A stretch of 64,000 nt of DNA, taken from contig CM072877.1 of assembly GCA_036937835.1 (NCBI GenBank), positions 11,535,001 to 11,599,000 of the forward strand, in the 5' to 3' direction. Positions 40,335 to 51,100 of this stretch are shown here, piece after piece. Source of the DNA: Pampus argenteus. Taxonomy: Eukaryota; Chordata; Actinopteri; Scombriformes; Stromateidae. The stretch's first letter is position 1. Every line of letters starts with the position of its first letter. The position numbers and the translations under genes were made by a program. The notes beneath the pieces are model-generated. The model was not told the DNA's origin and did no database searches. It was given only the letters and a program-made list of their open reading frames with translations.

Positions 40335-43300
40335 CTCCCTCATTATACTGACTGTTTGGCTAAACAGACATAGCCTAAATGATCCACATACAAATCCCGA
40401 AATGTCAGTGATGTATTTCCAAGGCATATTCAGGTACACACAGACAAACAGAAACAACACCAAAACGCAGACACAAAGTCTAGCAAGACATACAAACACT
40501 TCAGAACATACACAAACACTTCAAAGAATTCCTCTGATTCACTTTGGCCTTGCATACCTACACACCTGCTCACAGCGCCTGATAAAGCAACACTGGTGTT
40601 ACTCCCTTTTAGGCACTGATGGACAAATTTTATGTGGAAAAAGTCAGACAGCAACAGTCCAGAAAGAAACACTATTATTACCACTGCTGTATAATGTCTG
40701 AGAAAATCATACATTCAGTTGTGTTCTCACTTAATGTTTTGTGCAGCATTTTAACACTGTTTAATGTTGAGGTTGGAATGCATGAGCACCTTTAGTGTAG
40801 GCGGTGCTTTCACAGCGTTACAGTGCATTTACAGCGCAGCATTTGATAAAGCCGATCTACTTAACCCGGTGACACTTTCTGCTGAGTCTGCCTGGCTGTG
40901 CAGTTTTAGCTAGTTTGTGTGGTATTTCTATAGCCGGCATATTTTCCAAATATAAAACAAACAATTTCAATATATTGATGACAATGTGAGCACCTTTCTT
41001 CCCCTGTAGTACTACAATACTAGAGTAAGGGCAAATAGATGCAATTAATACATTTTTTGTGTGTGCGTGTGTGTTGTATTGTCTATTGTCTCCCTCTTAA
41101 TAACCATCATCATCATTATCAAAGGTCTTATTAACAAAAGTCCTATCGACACGTCAGGGCAAGAAAAGCAAGCGTGTAATTAGCAACATTAATAATAGCT
41201 GTATTTTGTTATTGTGCATGATGACTCATTGTCATGGCTTACTGTGATACTGGGAGTGATCATTAGCGTTGTTTGTCACACCTGTGTTATTTCTACATGT
41301 GCATTGTAAAACAAACAATGCCCCCCTCCTGTGAGCTAATCTACAAGCCATCTTGAGAACAACGTGGACAAATATAATGATTTTTGTTGTTTTCTTGTAT
41401 AGTTGTTAATACATAGTAGGTCGAGTTGATAAAGAATACAAAGTCTTCTGTTGATATACATTTGAATTATGTTGTAGTCATTCTACTATTTTTGTAAGTT
41501 TCTACCTTATTTAGGCCTCATGTTGCAGAGGTGTTTGAGTCAAGGTTTGGCCTTTACTGTTGCATTCAGCTCACTGGGCTGGAGGAGGATCCACAGACTG
41601 AAGCATTCAATAAATATTTGACACTAAAACGCAGATTCCATTACAAAACCCTCTGGAAATGACTCAACTTCATAAAAAAGCCATTAAGTTTGTTATTTTG
41701 TTTTAAAAAAATAAGGTCTGGTTTTTGGGGGAACATTCCAGAGTAATCTGTCACTGACACACAGCCTAAAATAGAAGCAAGGAGATATTTTCTTTCTATT
41801 ACCGTTGTTCACGGTTTCTATAAAAAGCAGTGGAATGGCTATTGGCTCAGGCGGTAAGTAAGCTGGCCTATGAAGCATTCTTTTCTGCATTTCTTAATCA
41901 TGACCATTAATTTTAATCACCAAGTGTGCACTATAATACGGCCAGGAACTTTACTCAGGTTTCATCTGCATACAAAATGAATGTGAAAGTTACTTGTTTT
42001 TAAAAGTAGGGGTCTTTTTGTATTAAAATAATGTATTATTGCACTGTATTTTAAAAAAAAATGGTCATGAGATAATAATTAATTCTCTAATCTCAGAATA
42101 CAACAGGTTAGACATGCTTTTCCTGGAATGCAGCAGGACACAAATACACAATTTTCTGATTTTAGTAAATAATCAATACACACTAGCATGACATACATAC
42201 ACTGAGGGGGTAATATTGACTTGGATTGTGGCCAGAGGTTTACATGAAACATGTCCAAATGCATATGAACATACATCATAACTAAAAAACTACCTTTTTT
42301 TTACCTTGAATGTACAGCACAACAGTGCTCATCCTTTTCCAAATAGTATCAAATAAATGCACAGAAACAAACTCGGATTCGTTACAACTGAAAAACATTA
42401 CCAGATATTATCTACTGTAACTGAGACATTGTATGTGGGTGTAAAGTCTGCTAAGTCATGCATGATTGCAAATGGCTTCAGTCGTGTTTCTAAGCAACGT
42501 TCACATCCACTGCTCTTTCCTTTTTTCTCTCAAGCCGCCCACGTCTGGCTATTTCAGTGAGGCTGAGCATTTCACTCCAAAAGCATCCATCTCAAACTAT
42601 TTACAACCCTTACAGCAACAAAAGGTTTTGGCTGGAAAACAGGTGAGACAGACACATCCATGTTATGCACTGAGGAGGAACCATTGTGACCTTGCAGCCC
42701 AATCCTGAACTCAACATTTTCTAGAACAATGGACACCATTGTACTCCCCTACAGAGCTGACTGAATTTGCTATAATTTTCAAATATTAGGTTGAAAGTCC
42801 ATGTAAAATATCTGTTAGGAATAAACAAATGTTTTTTTATTGCATCTGCATCACATATTTCTCAATTTAACCACACATTTATATATTATTCAGTCTCTAA
42901 AGTTTTGAATTTGCTCTTTACATATTGATGCACTACTTATATCTTGCAGTATGTTGTGGCTATAATTGAGTAAAAGCAGGGATGTACTCCACCTAATTCT
43001 TCCTCTGTAGGACAGTCTCTTTTTCAACAGACCATGCCATTTAACCAGAGCTTGCTATCCTGCCCCACCACACTCTCTTAATCTCTTAGAAACAGTCTAC
43101 ATGAACCGAGTGTCTCATTTACTCAGAATTCTTTGCTCCATTTGCCAACTTCCCTACTTCTGACACTCCCTCCATTCCCTTTAAACTTATCCCATTCATC
43201 CAGTAACCCTCCAGACCTTTCCTGTCTGGAGTTTGGCTCACGGTCACTACGACAACAGATGAGTCAGACGCTGTGGAGACGCCTCACTTCCTGTGAGTGT

Positions 43301-43959
43301 AGAATATTTTAGACTGTGAATGACTGAACCAACATGAAGAAATTCCTCCCTAAAGACTGATTCATAGTCAGCAGGATCAAATCCACATCAGAGTTGCTTC
43401 AGTGTCAGAGTATATAAAAGGTATTTGTGGCCTTTTTTGGAATAATCGAGTGAATAAGCATGAAACGTGCATGGTTTCTGTCTTGTCTGTCTGTATTTAA
43501 GTCTGTCACATTGCTAACACCATAAATCATAGGTTCTCCACCTTTTTTGTGGCCCGTGACCCTGTTTATTTAGGTCCTAAAATTCTCACGACGCCCACAA
43601 TTAGAGCTGAAGAGCTGTCATGTGAAATTGAACAGGGCATACTTTTTTCTGTTTACAAGAGCATGGAGGGCAGCTCTAAAACGGATTACACAGACATTAT
43701 GATTCAAATGTATTCATTTTATTTTTCAAATCCATTTATTTTTTTCTTAAATAAGTAGCAAAATGTCAACAAGCCACATGGCGCTGACCCCAAGATTGAG
43801 AAATTCTGCTATAAATCAACGGCAACTGCTCAAGCCATACGTACACAGACACTGACTCAGACATGCAGACATACAGTACACATGTGCACACGCTTTACAT
43901 TGCCATGAACATATGTTACTTACATCAGTTTTTCTGAACTTGGCTTTAAGGCTCTTCAT
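13973..43959 (-). CDS. rai14: rai14, ankycorbin (ankyrin repeat and coiled-coil protein), 20 coding exons
   Basis: Twenty coding exons join with consistent phases to 2,961 nt (986 residues plus TGA); human RAI14 is about 980 residues. The start ATG at 43959-43957 gives MKSLKAKFRKTD, as in vertebrate RAI14. Residues about 20-250 form six to seven ankyrin repeats. Residues 271-280 are the PKKRKAPPPP linker that marks RAI14 rather than the related UACA or ANKRD24. From about residue 314 to the end it is nearly all heptad-rich coiled coil, with the RAI14 tail GQMDEDVQKALKQIL. The family is known as a cortical actin and junction-associated scaffold, studied in epithelia and testis. It is transcribed divergently from scarb2, across about 2.3 kb. 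Exon coordinates are in the block entries below. The identification is firm. The least certain exon is 19943-20026, which has a weak donor. Confidence 0.97.
14134..15160. mobile_element. putative teleost MITE-like element in the last rai14 intron
   Basis: GGTTCACCCAAAT near 14140 faces the inverted GGCTCACCCAAAT near 15137-15150 (ATTTGGGTGAGCC on the plus strand), enclosing about 1 kb of non-coding sequence. It fills nearly all of the intron between the last two coding exons of rai14. The ends resemble a teleost repeat known for its TTCACCCAAA border. Exact limits are uncertain. Confidence 0.5.
19430..19590. repeat. fragment of a dispersed teleost repeat in a rai14 intron
   Basis: GCCTGCTAGAAATAAAAGTG followed by TGAATGAGTTTTTCCAG and GATAAAAAGCAGAT is a series I recognise as recurrent in teleost genomes. 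The class is not determined. It lies between the 84-nt and 123-nt linker exons. Confidence 0.4.
20183..20208. repeat. (AAT)n microsatellite abutting a MITE
   Basis: ATA/AAT trinucleotide tract of about 26 bp that directly borders the Tc1-like element starting at 20209. Confidence 0.8.
20209..20445. mobile_element. Tc1-like MITE with imperfect terminal inverted repeats
   Basis: The left end CAGCACCAGTCAACCGTTTG and the inverted right end (CAGTACCAGTCAAG when read on the minus strand) enclose facing TTTACTATTTTCTACATTG blocks. This is the well-known Tc1-like terminus of teleosts (AGTCAA..GTTTGGACACACC). At 237 bp with no open frame it is non-autonomous. It sits 124 nt 3' (minus-strand sense) of the KKRKAPPPP exon of rai14. 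TA flanks both ends. Confidence 0.75.
21273..21307. repeat. (GT)n microsatellite; (CA)n in the rai14 transcript next to a donor
   Basis: A perfect GT tract of about 35 bp. On the minus strand it reads (CA)n and begins about 20 nt after the donor of the exon at 21327-21511. Confidence 0.95.
21712..24563 (-). other. rai14 intron of about 2.85 kb, no other gene recognised
   Basis: Contains (GT)n at about 22576-22599, (CA)n at about 23558-23584 and 23988-24007, and otherwise unique AT-rich sequence. No exon-like frame was seen on either strand. Confidence 0.5.
26762..27180. mobile_element. long fold-back (inverted-repeat) element in a rai14 intron
   Basis: The left arm (about 26762-26901) and right arm (about 26999-27180) are imperfect reverse complements along their whole length. 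Matching blocks include TAAATATGAA, GTTAGCTTAGC, ACTGGAAACAG and AATTTGTGGTT in the left arm, each found inverted in the right arm. The loop is about 100 nt and includes TTTCTTGGCCAGGAGCAGTG. This is a familiar teleost fold-back repeat without coding capacity. Confidence 0.75.
29236..29321. repeat. two neighbouring (CA)n microsatellites
   Basis: CA tracts at 29236-29279 and 29301-29321 separated by about 21 nt of unique sequence. Confidence 0.95.
30706..30800. repeat. copy of the AGGGCTGCA-bordered dispersed repeat
   Basis: Begins AAGGGCTGCAGCTACAGATT followed by TATTTTCTCGATTAGTCATT and TATCAGAAAATG, the same order as the reverse complement of related teleost copies. Confidence 0.5.
33640..33934. 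repeat. longest copy of a dispersed teleost repeat
   Basis: Contains GGCAACTATTTTGATAATC (33670-33688), identical to 4216-4234, and ends GAATTGCAGCCCTAA, matching inverted starts of the copies at 10046 and 30706. This AGGGCTGCAA-bordered sequence is frequent in teleost genomes. No coding frame. I believe it is a MITE-like element but cannot assign the superfamily. Confidence 0.6.
40255..40332. repeat. (CA)n microsatellite, 78 bp
   Basis: The longest dinucleotide tract in the window, with a single TA interruption near 40289. Confidence 0.97.
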
Positions 43960-44005
43960 GTTCAGTCTGGTCCATGCAGTCTTTCACTCTGTCACGCAGT
44001 CAAGG
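43924..44005 (-). other. rai14: rai14 exon 2: end of 5'UTR and first 12 codons
   Basis: The acceptor is a T-rich tract ending cccag just before 44005, and the donor is gtaagt after 43924. Bases 44005-43960 are 5'UTR. Codons 1-12 (MKSLKAKFRKTD) occupy 43959-43924 and end in phase 0. The short basic N-terminus encoded alone on its own exon, followed by an intron of about 15 kb, fits RAI14 gene structure. Confidence 0.93.
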
Positions 44006-45384
44006 CTGGGAAAAAGAAAAAAACACAGATGTGCAAACTCAGCCTCAGTAATGTTAGCTCCCATTTCAAATGAAGTTAGGTGTTTCTAAAATGATTCAAA
44101 GACATGACTAATGAAGCACAACGTCTCCACAGGTTACACCCAAGTTATAATTACCGTCAATATGAGGTGTAAATGTGCAGCTGTATATTGGAGCTTCATC
44201 ACAATCACAACTTCTACTCCTTTAATCTTATATTGTAACAAATCTGAAGCAACTTTATATTTGCCTACTTCTCTCCGAGTAACAGGCATGTTTTGGAAGG
44301 ACTGAACATAACACATGCAATTCTAATCTAAACCTGGTGCTACAAATGGTCTCCGGCATTGTATTGTTTCCGATAAGGATGTTTTAAATCACCACAGAAC
44401 TTTGGGGATGTCTGGTAACTGTATTTCTAGGCCCTAATCCCCTCTAGGAAATTCCAATTTTTCATGGCTGTAATGACGCTGTCAATGATTTACCCCCAAA
44501 ATATCCCTGCGAGCATTCCAGACAAAGTTAGGCTACTTACTTCATTATTATTATTTCCAGGTCCTCTGCTTCTGCTTATATTTTAACCAAGAGCCATTAA
44601 GCAATCTGAGCCTCTTTGCAATGATTACTGGCAGTTTTAAAATGTTTATATTCATAATATTGCAGTAACAACATATAAATTAGAACTTAGAAGGAGGTAT
44701 TCAGATTTCAAAGACTGTTTAGTTGTATGTGGGCAGACACTGATGTGATCAGATGTTTACTGTAGGTGGGTGCATCAAGAACAGCCATGTCTGGGCTCCT
44801 CTGGCAATTCATCATCAATAGGCAGCTACCACATTTATGAGAAAAGTATTAATTGACCACTGATGAGATTTACTATCATGCTTTGCTGATTTGACTATTT
44901 CCGTGTAGATGTTAGAAGTTAATTTGTAAACACAACAAACAAACACTATCTCAAAAGTCCCTGTAAGACAGCAAACTGGCAAGCTTTTAAAAGGCACGAA
45001 TATGAAGCAGGTCCCAACAGACGGTTATCAACAAACACTGCCGTAAAGTGTTTATCAAGTAGTTTACCTGTGCATGTTCACATACTCCCCCCAAAAAACA
45101 GTGAAAGCTATGAATGGTTCCATAAACAAACCTAAATGAAGCTGCGACTCGTAGCGCAAAAAGTATCAAATGCGCGCGACGTGCATCATTGTACACAAAA
45201 CACTTGAATATCAGACTGAAGGCTTCGTGGCTGCGCCGCGAGACTTCACCGAAACTGTACTTGTTGTGTGGGTTTTGTATAAAAAACAACAGCAAAAAAA
45301 ACCAATAACAACAACAAAACATTAACCATCATTTCGACCAACAACAGCAACGTACATGATATGATATTTACTGGATAAACTTAC

Positions 45385-45760
45385 CTTTTTCTGTGTTGGA
45401 GGAATCGTAGCAGGGCTGGAGTCAAGAAGAAGAGACTGACACACAACCGCTTTTTGTGCCAAAAACAGATTAGCTACCGAGCCGGTATGAGAACAGCGAG
45501 CCGTTGTTTGTTTAAGTCGAGCAGTAGGGTGCATAAAAGAAGAAGAAAAGCAGTGTGTGTGTGTGTATGTGCTCCTACACACTGGCCCGACTCGGCCCGC
45601 ATACATTAAAAGTTGAGCTGTGTTCATGGACTGTCGCTCTCGATCGGGACTCAACTCAACGGCTCTTGCCCGGTTTGGGAAAGTGACGTCACGTTCCCAG
45701 TGCTCCCGTGACCGCGAGCGAGCGAGCGAGCCCTCTTCTCTTCTCCATTGTGCCCCATTC
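45385..45760 (-). promoter_or_regulatory. rai14: rai14 promoter and non-coding first exon
   Basis: On the minus strand a good donor (AAAAAG then gtaagt) ends an exon at 45385, with no rai14 start codon inside it. The DNA upstream to about 45.75 kb is more GC- and CpG-rich than its surroundings, as expected of a promoter. It holds a perfect palindromic cAMP-response element, TGACGTCA, at 45684-45691, and a (GCGA)n run at 45714-45731. The transcription start cannot be placed exactly, so the upstream border is approximate. An open frame crosses the exon, but it has no family resemblance and I treat it as untranslated leader. This exon would splice to the acceptor at 44005. Confidence 0.7.
45714..45731. 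repeat. (GCGA)n tract at the rai14 promoter
   Basis: About four and a half GCGA units inside the CpG-rich rai14 promoter region. Confidence 0.85.
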
Positions 45761-46069
45761 ATGTTCTGAGGGTAAAGGGGTATTTCCCACAAAACCACGC
45801 TCACACAGCTAGAGTAGACTAGGGTAGAATAATAAAATAGGCAGTGAAGTAACTAAGTACTTAGTACATTTACTCAAGTACTTTACGTGAGTATTTCAAT
45901 TTTATGCTACTTTATACTTCCACACATTACATTTCAGAGGGAAACATTGTACTTTCTATTAGTAGTATTATATTATTAGTATTATTAGTAGTCAAGTTAA
46001 CAGCTCCACCAAATAGTGATTTTTCTTTCTCACAGGGTTTCATTTCAATAAATGTTCAAATGAGCCAAT

Positions 46070-46270
46070 ATTTCACTAAATCAAAATCAAAACATTAGAG
46101 GGAAAAAGTCTGAAAAACAGGAAAAAGATTTGTGTATCTGAACATTGTTGTTTCTTCTTTCTTCTCCCATTAATCATCTCATGACCCCTCAGATTTATCT
46201 GGTGACCCCTTGGACGGGTCCGACCCTTAGGTTTAAAACTAATGGACAAAACTGTATATAAAGTAGTTGA
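46070..46270. repeat. dispersed teleost repeat fragment between rai14 and scarb2
   Basis: CTCATGACCCCTCAGATTTA followed by GGTGACCCCTTGGACGGGTC is a series I recognise as recurrent in fish genomes. It resembles the fragment at 43.53-43.8 kb with its CCCGTGACCC motif. Limits are approximate. Confidence 0.45.
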
Positions 46271-47650
46271 AACATGCTGTTTACACACTGATGCTTCAGT
46301 ATTAATATAATATAATGATGTCATGTATAATAATATATCAGTCAGATGGACTAAATCACTACGTTTACTGCAATATTTATTATATTATATATTTTTACAT
46401 TTCTGTATTGGTACTTTCACATAAGTAAAGGATCTGAATACTTCTGGCTCCCTGAACTCGCATGACCTCAAGAAATAGCTTCCCATTACAGTTTCATGTG
46501 ATATACCTTTCCTCACTGTAGATTAATATTTAACACTATTTGATGTATTTTAATTAACGCTAATAAATCAGTCGGTGTCCTAGGCTATATATATTTGCTA
46601 TTTGCTATGCTATAAAGCAAGACACAGACTTTTAAAGAGTGGTACATGTTGGTACAGCAAGATATTTTTAGTTCAAAATATGGGTCCTACATTTCCCATA
46701 AAGCATCCCAGACATGTAAAATCTGTAATGTGTAGGTCACGTTGATGCTAGAGGTCTGTGTCACAACAGCACTTAATGCAGGTGCGAACATGTCTGAGCC
46801 ATTAAGTGGTAATGTTGATGCAATTTGGTATGAGATAATAATAAACTAGACTCTCTAGTCAACCAAAACCATTCATTTAAAGCAAATGTTTGATATTTTG
46901 ATTTATAGCCTATAGTCATAGTATGGTACTATAGTAATCATAGTCTTAATAAATGGAAAACCTTTTTATACAGTACATGGTGCTCTATTCAGAATATTGT
47001 CCTGGCAGGCATAAAAAGGTTTTTTTTTTTAAATGTGTTTAATCTGTCTTTAGAATTAAATGTTCCTTGAATATCTGTGTCAACAATTATGGACAGGAAA
47101 ATGAAACAGAAAGGGAGAGAAACACAGACGCCTGCTCATAGATTAGTCTGCTTTGTTAAGGTGTGGCCCTTTTAATATGACATTTTGACTCAACAAGAAC
47201 TATGACTTCAGTTTATGGGGCAACAAAGAATGTAGGTAGTGGTGTGAAGTCTCACTAACTACCAGGACACTGACATCTAGTGGAAAAGATGATCACTACA
47301 GCTGTTGTTTTGTATTATAATGAACGAGCTAAAATTTATCTGGAAACAAAGAGTAATATAAGGTTTATACATTGATCTAAATATATAGATAGAGAGAGAT
47401 ATAACAGCTCAGATTTGCTGCACATTTATTGAAATCTTTGCTTGTGTCTGTTTGCTTACGTTAAGTGACAGCCCAACAAGTCCCAATAACACTGAAACAT
47501 TCTCCTTAATAGAAACACGTCTATATATTTTACATTTTATGCCACATTTCTTCTGTATTTTTGCTTGTCTGTAGTGTTTAATTTACTGTATCAATAAATA
47601 ATCTTGTGCCAATGCAGGTACAATGTTTATCTTATAGAAATAAACTATAC
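46271..47650. other. divergent intergenic region between rai14 and scarb2
   Basis: AT-rich unique sequence, no gene recognised. ACATCTAGTGG near 47273 is a common repeat-end motif. Confidence 0.45.
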
Positions 47651-47713
47651 AATATAATATAATATAATATAATATAATATAATATAATATAATATAATAT
47701 AATATAATATAAT
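47651..47713. repeat. (AATAT)n pentanucleotide tandem repeat
   Basis: About 12.5 perfect AATAT units, ending about 80 bp before the E-box palindrome upstream of scarb2. Confidence 0.97.
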
Positions 47714-47792
47714 AATAAAATAATAATGTTTGACCTGTGTTTGACACTAAAAGGTCCTGAAAACGGTTCTGACCATATAATGGGACGTAACT

Positions 47793-47802
47793 ATCACGTG
47801 AT
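47793..47802. promoter_or_regulatory. CLEAR-like E-box palindrome ATCACGTGAT
   Basis: The 10-mer ATCACGTGAT contains the full TCACGTGA core of the CLEAR element (consensus GTCACGTGAC) bound by TFEB/TFE3/MITF, master regulators of lysosomal genes. It lies about 390 nt upstream of the start codon of a lysosomal membrane protein gene. The match is seen directly; binding is inferred. Confidence 0.5.
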
Positions 47803-48132
47803 CAAAACAAAGAGCGTTTATCTACAAGATAGATGCTTCCCTTACAGTTTGGGTTCAAATACTAGATAATGTGAGAGAAAAAAACGTTATCTTATCTACT
47901 ACAGAATAAATATCAGAGCACGATATGTCCCAGAATAATAAATTACATGTAACAATAAATCAGATATTTTAATTACATCATTGTAGTAGGTATCCGTCAC
48001 GAGTCCGTGCTTCAGGAAGCCGCCGATTGTCGAGGAAAGCGGAAGTGGTACAATCGAGATTTTTTCGTTCCGGTCGTGTGAGCAAGTTTCTGAGCCATCA
48101 CAACAAACACCAGAAGACATACACGGTACCTG

Positions 48133-48165
48133 ATGTCAGTTGGAGCTGTTGCTACCAGATATTAA
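48133..48165 (+). other. upstream ORF of 10 codons in the scarb2 leader
   Basis: An ATG at 48133 opens a frame of 10 codons (MSVGAVATRY) ending in TAA at 48163-48165. That is 20 nt before the scarb2 ATG and in a different frame. It lies in the transcript only if transcription starts upstream of 48133, which the CpG-richer segment at 48.0 kb suggests. Confidence 0.45.
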
Positions 48166-48185
48166 TCTACCGTTTCGTTTTTACC

Positions 48186-51100
48186 ATGGTCCTGAAATCA
48201 TGTTGCATTTACAGCACAGGATTTTTTTCCTTATTATTCCTGATTATGGGTATTTCTTTGATCTTGTCTAATGTGTTTCCACATTTTATACAGTCGGCGG
48301 TTGAAAAGGTAAGCGAGCATTTTATTCAGGTTGACGTTTTCTTGTTTCTATTTATCAAGCGTCAACGTTAAATAATGTAGTAAGCTTACGTTAGTTAGTA
48401 AGCTAACGTTGTTGACGGCTAATTACACGTTTTACAACGAGACATGAGAAAACCGCAAATGTCTGTCGTGTTTTGATTTCGCCACCCAAATTCATTAAGT
48501 GAATGTTAGCTTGACAGCTTCGTAGCTCTTTAGCTGATTAGTTCATTTAAATCATTTGAATGACGTACTTAACAAAACTAGACATGCCCTAGCTACAGGT
48601 AATACTGGTAGAGACAGATTGACAGCTTGTATTTAACATTCAACTTAAAATACTGCATTACTATCATAAACGCACAATAGTATTTTTGTTTTACGTATTT
48701 TAAATGAGTACTACTGCAATACATACTTTGTTATAAACCCCCCCCCTCCAATGGGCCTGCCTTAATTGGAAATAAATGACACATAACTCACATGATTGAT
48801 GTGATTTTACCACTTGCAGCAAGTTTCTGCAGCAGGGATATTTGTCATGTGATGTGAAGACGAGCTCGGTCAGCAACAAATGTCTGAAGTCACTTCTTGT
48901 GCTGTGCAGGACTTGTAACCCACTGACCTCTGTCCCTGTCCCCCATAGGAAGTCGTTTTGAAGAATGGCACAGAGACGTTTGACGCATGGGAAAGTCCAC
49001 CAGCGCCTATCTACATGCAGTTTTACTTCTTCAACCTGACCAATCCCTTGGAGGTGCTGGATGGGGAGAGGCCTGCTGTGGTGGAGATCGGGCCGTATAC
49101 GTACAGGTGAGAGAGGAATCAGAGAAAGGCTTAACTTTTGTTTCTCCATTCATCTGGTTGAATAAAAACAGTCCACAAAGTCATAATAGCTCTTTAATTC
49201 ATTACTGGAAATATTGTCTTTACATAAATGACAGTGACAGTTTGCAGGGTGATATTGGCTTTCTTCTGCCTCTGGCTAGCTTGAGGCAGCTTATTTGCCT
49301 CTCCACTGTCAATAATGACAGACACACACACAGTATCTTTGTACAGCTGTCTGTCTCACTTTGATATAAGGATTGCACATCTGAAATATTTCATGCTATA
49401 TAGCAACTTGTTAACATAATGCTTAAGTGTAGTGTAGTGGTACAGTGTTAATGCATGAGCTGATGAGGTTTGAGAACTTTTGCGATCTGTATAAATTATA
49501 AATAAAAGTTACTTCAAATAACCCCTTTGATCCATATATGCAACCAGTCCATACTACAATTTTTTTATACGCATCTTTTCTGGCACTAAACATCTTTTAC
49601 AGTCACACATGAAGTTGAACCAATTGCTCACAAATGTCCTCCTCAGCGTAGATCAGTTGAGATTCACCTCTGCGACTAGAGAAGATAGGGAGAAATTTCA
49701 GTTGCATCACAGCAGCTGGACTTTGCCCAACAACCGCAAAGATGTGTTTTCTTTGACAGTCACATGAAATTGATTCAGGAGGAAGGGAAAAAAATAACAC
49801 AGAGGAAACCTCAGCTTCTGCTTCATGCCATATTTGAGCCAAATATGACTTTTCTTAGAGAAGTAGATTAGGTCTGAAGTGTTGATATTGCATTGTCTAG
49901 TAAGTAAATTCTTGCCTATTCTTGTGTACGATGCTAATGTTAATGTATTGTATGTATGTATTGGAACTTAGCGCTTTAAGATAGAGCCATATTATCACCC
50001 TGAACTTATTCAAGGTTGTTGATTTTCTTTTTTTCTTTTACACAGGGAGTACCGGCCTATGGAGGAGGTGAACTTCCAGGAAAATGGCACCAAAGTAGCA
50101 GCTGTCAACACTAAAACCTACATATTCCAGCGTAACATGTCCCGAGGTCCAGAGAGTGACCTCATCAGGACAGTCAACATCCCTGCCATTGTGAGCCAAA
50201 GAAATCAATCAAAATACTTCCGTGGTTTTCCTGATACATTATTAAGTAACTGCAGTATTAGTTTTCTTTTCACAGTAAATTTCCTTCTTCCCTTTCCTTC
50301 TTCTCTCCTGGTAGACAGTGATGGATAAATTCAAGGACAACTCTTTAATAGCCAACCTGGTCTCATCCTACATGAAGTCCACAGGAGAGGGCCTGTTCAC
50401 CACCCGTACAGTTGGAGAGCTGCTGTGGGGATATGAAGATAAACTGCTCACAACCCTCAAATTTTTACAGCCTGACCTAGACGACGTTTTTGGACTCTTC
50501 TACAAGGTCTCATTCAGTATATTAATACATTATTGTATCCTTTCTACAGACCGTAGTGGTTCATGTGATGGTACAAAATCATCTAGATAATTGTGCAGAA
50601 AGATATAGAAATCACAAAAAAAGTCTTTAAATTGTAAAAGGTTTAATTGTACTGTATAGTCGCATTTCTTTTGGGTTTGTTGTGTGAGAGCTGTTTTTCT
50701 TTGCTTACAGACCAATGCTTCCAATGATGGAGAATACGTGTTCTTCACTGGCCAACAAGACTACATGGACTTTGCACGAGTGGATTCATGGAAAGGTGAA
50801 AGGTAATTGTCTCCGCTCACCTCCAGCATAAAATCACTGTGTAAATCCAGTCAGTGAGAATCATTGATCACATTCAGTAATTGTATCAGATAGGAATACA
50901 ATCAAGGTTTGGTTCATCCTGCTTAACATCATTAAGGGAGCATTGTCATATCACAGTTGATACAACTCTGTTTCTGAGGCTATCTATGTAATGATTAAAG
51001 AAATGATTAACTAGGTTAATTGTTTCTGATTCTTCTACTATACTATTTTGTGTATCCGTGCAGCTCCCTGAATTGGTGGACGTCTGATGAGTGTAATATG

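Larger units (their letters stand above)
28834..43923 (-). other. rai14 intron 2, about 15 kb, no nested gene recognised
   Basis: Large intron between the 12-codon exon and the first ankyrin exon. It holds (CA)n tracts (29236-29321 and 40255-40332), two copies of the dispersed repeat family (30706-30800 and 33640-33934) and, at 43530-43800, a fragment with AGGTTCTCCACC and CCCGTGACCC typical of another teleost repeat. No exon with splice sites and family resemblance was found on either strand. A MEF2-like TAAAAAATAG near 36738-36748 and short TATA-like motifs are present but not sufficient to call a promoter. Confidence 0.5.
47780..48185 (+). promoter_or_regulatory. scarb2: scarb2 promoter and 5'UTR region
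   Basis: The stretch just upstream of the scarb2 ATG becomes more CpG-rich around 48.0-48.07 kb, inside an otherwise AT-rich neighbourhood. An E-box palindrome lies near its left edge and a short upstream ORF near its right edge. The transcription start is not defined by a TATA box and is probably near 48.0 kb. The left border is approximate. Confidence 0.5.

Noticed and set aside
40129..40499. Cysteine/valine-rich minus-strand frames
   Set aside because: Translation of a 78-bp (CA)n tract, not a cysteine-rich peptide gene.
41838..41880. tRNA-like stretch (GGCTCAGGCGGTAAGTAAGC)
   Set aside because: It resembles a D-arm/box A, but no matching box B or cloverleaf could be found; at most a decayed tRNA-derived SINE.
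45322..45804. 160-codon minus-strand frame across the rai14 promoter
   Set aside because: It crosses the exon 1 donor and promoter, lacks resemblance to any family and is followed by the established rai14 start in the next exon.
48027..48185. N-terminal extension of scarb2 in frame
   Set aside because: The upstream frame is open but has no ATG, and LIMP-2 proteins begin directly at the short tail before the first membrane segment.
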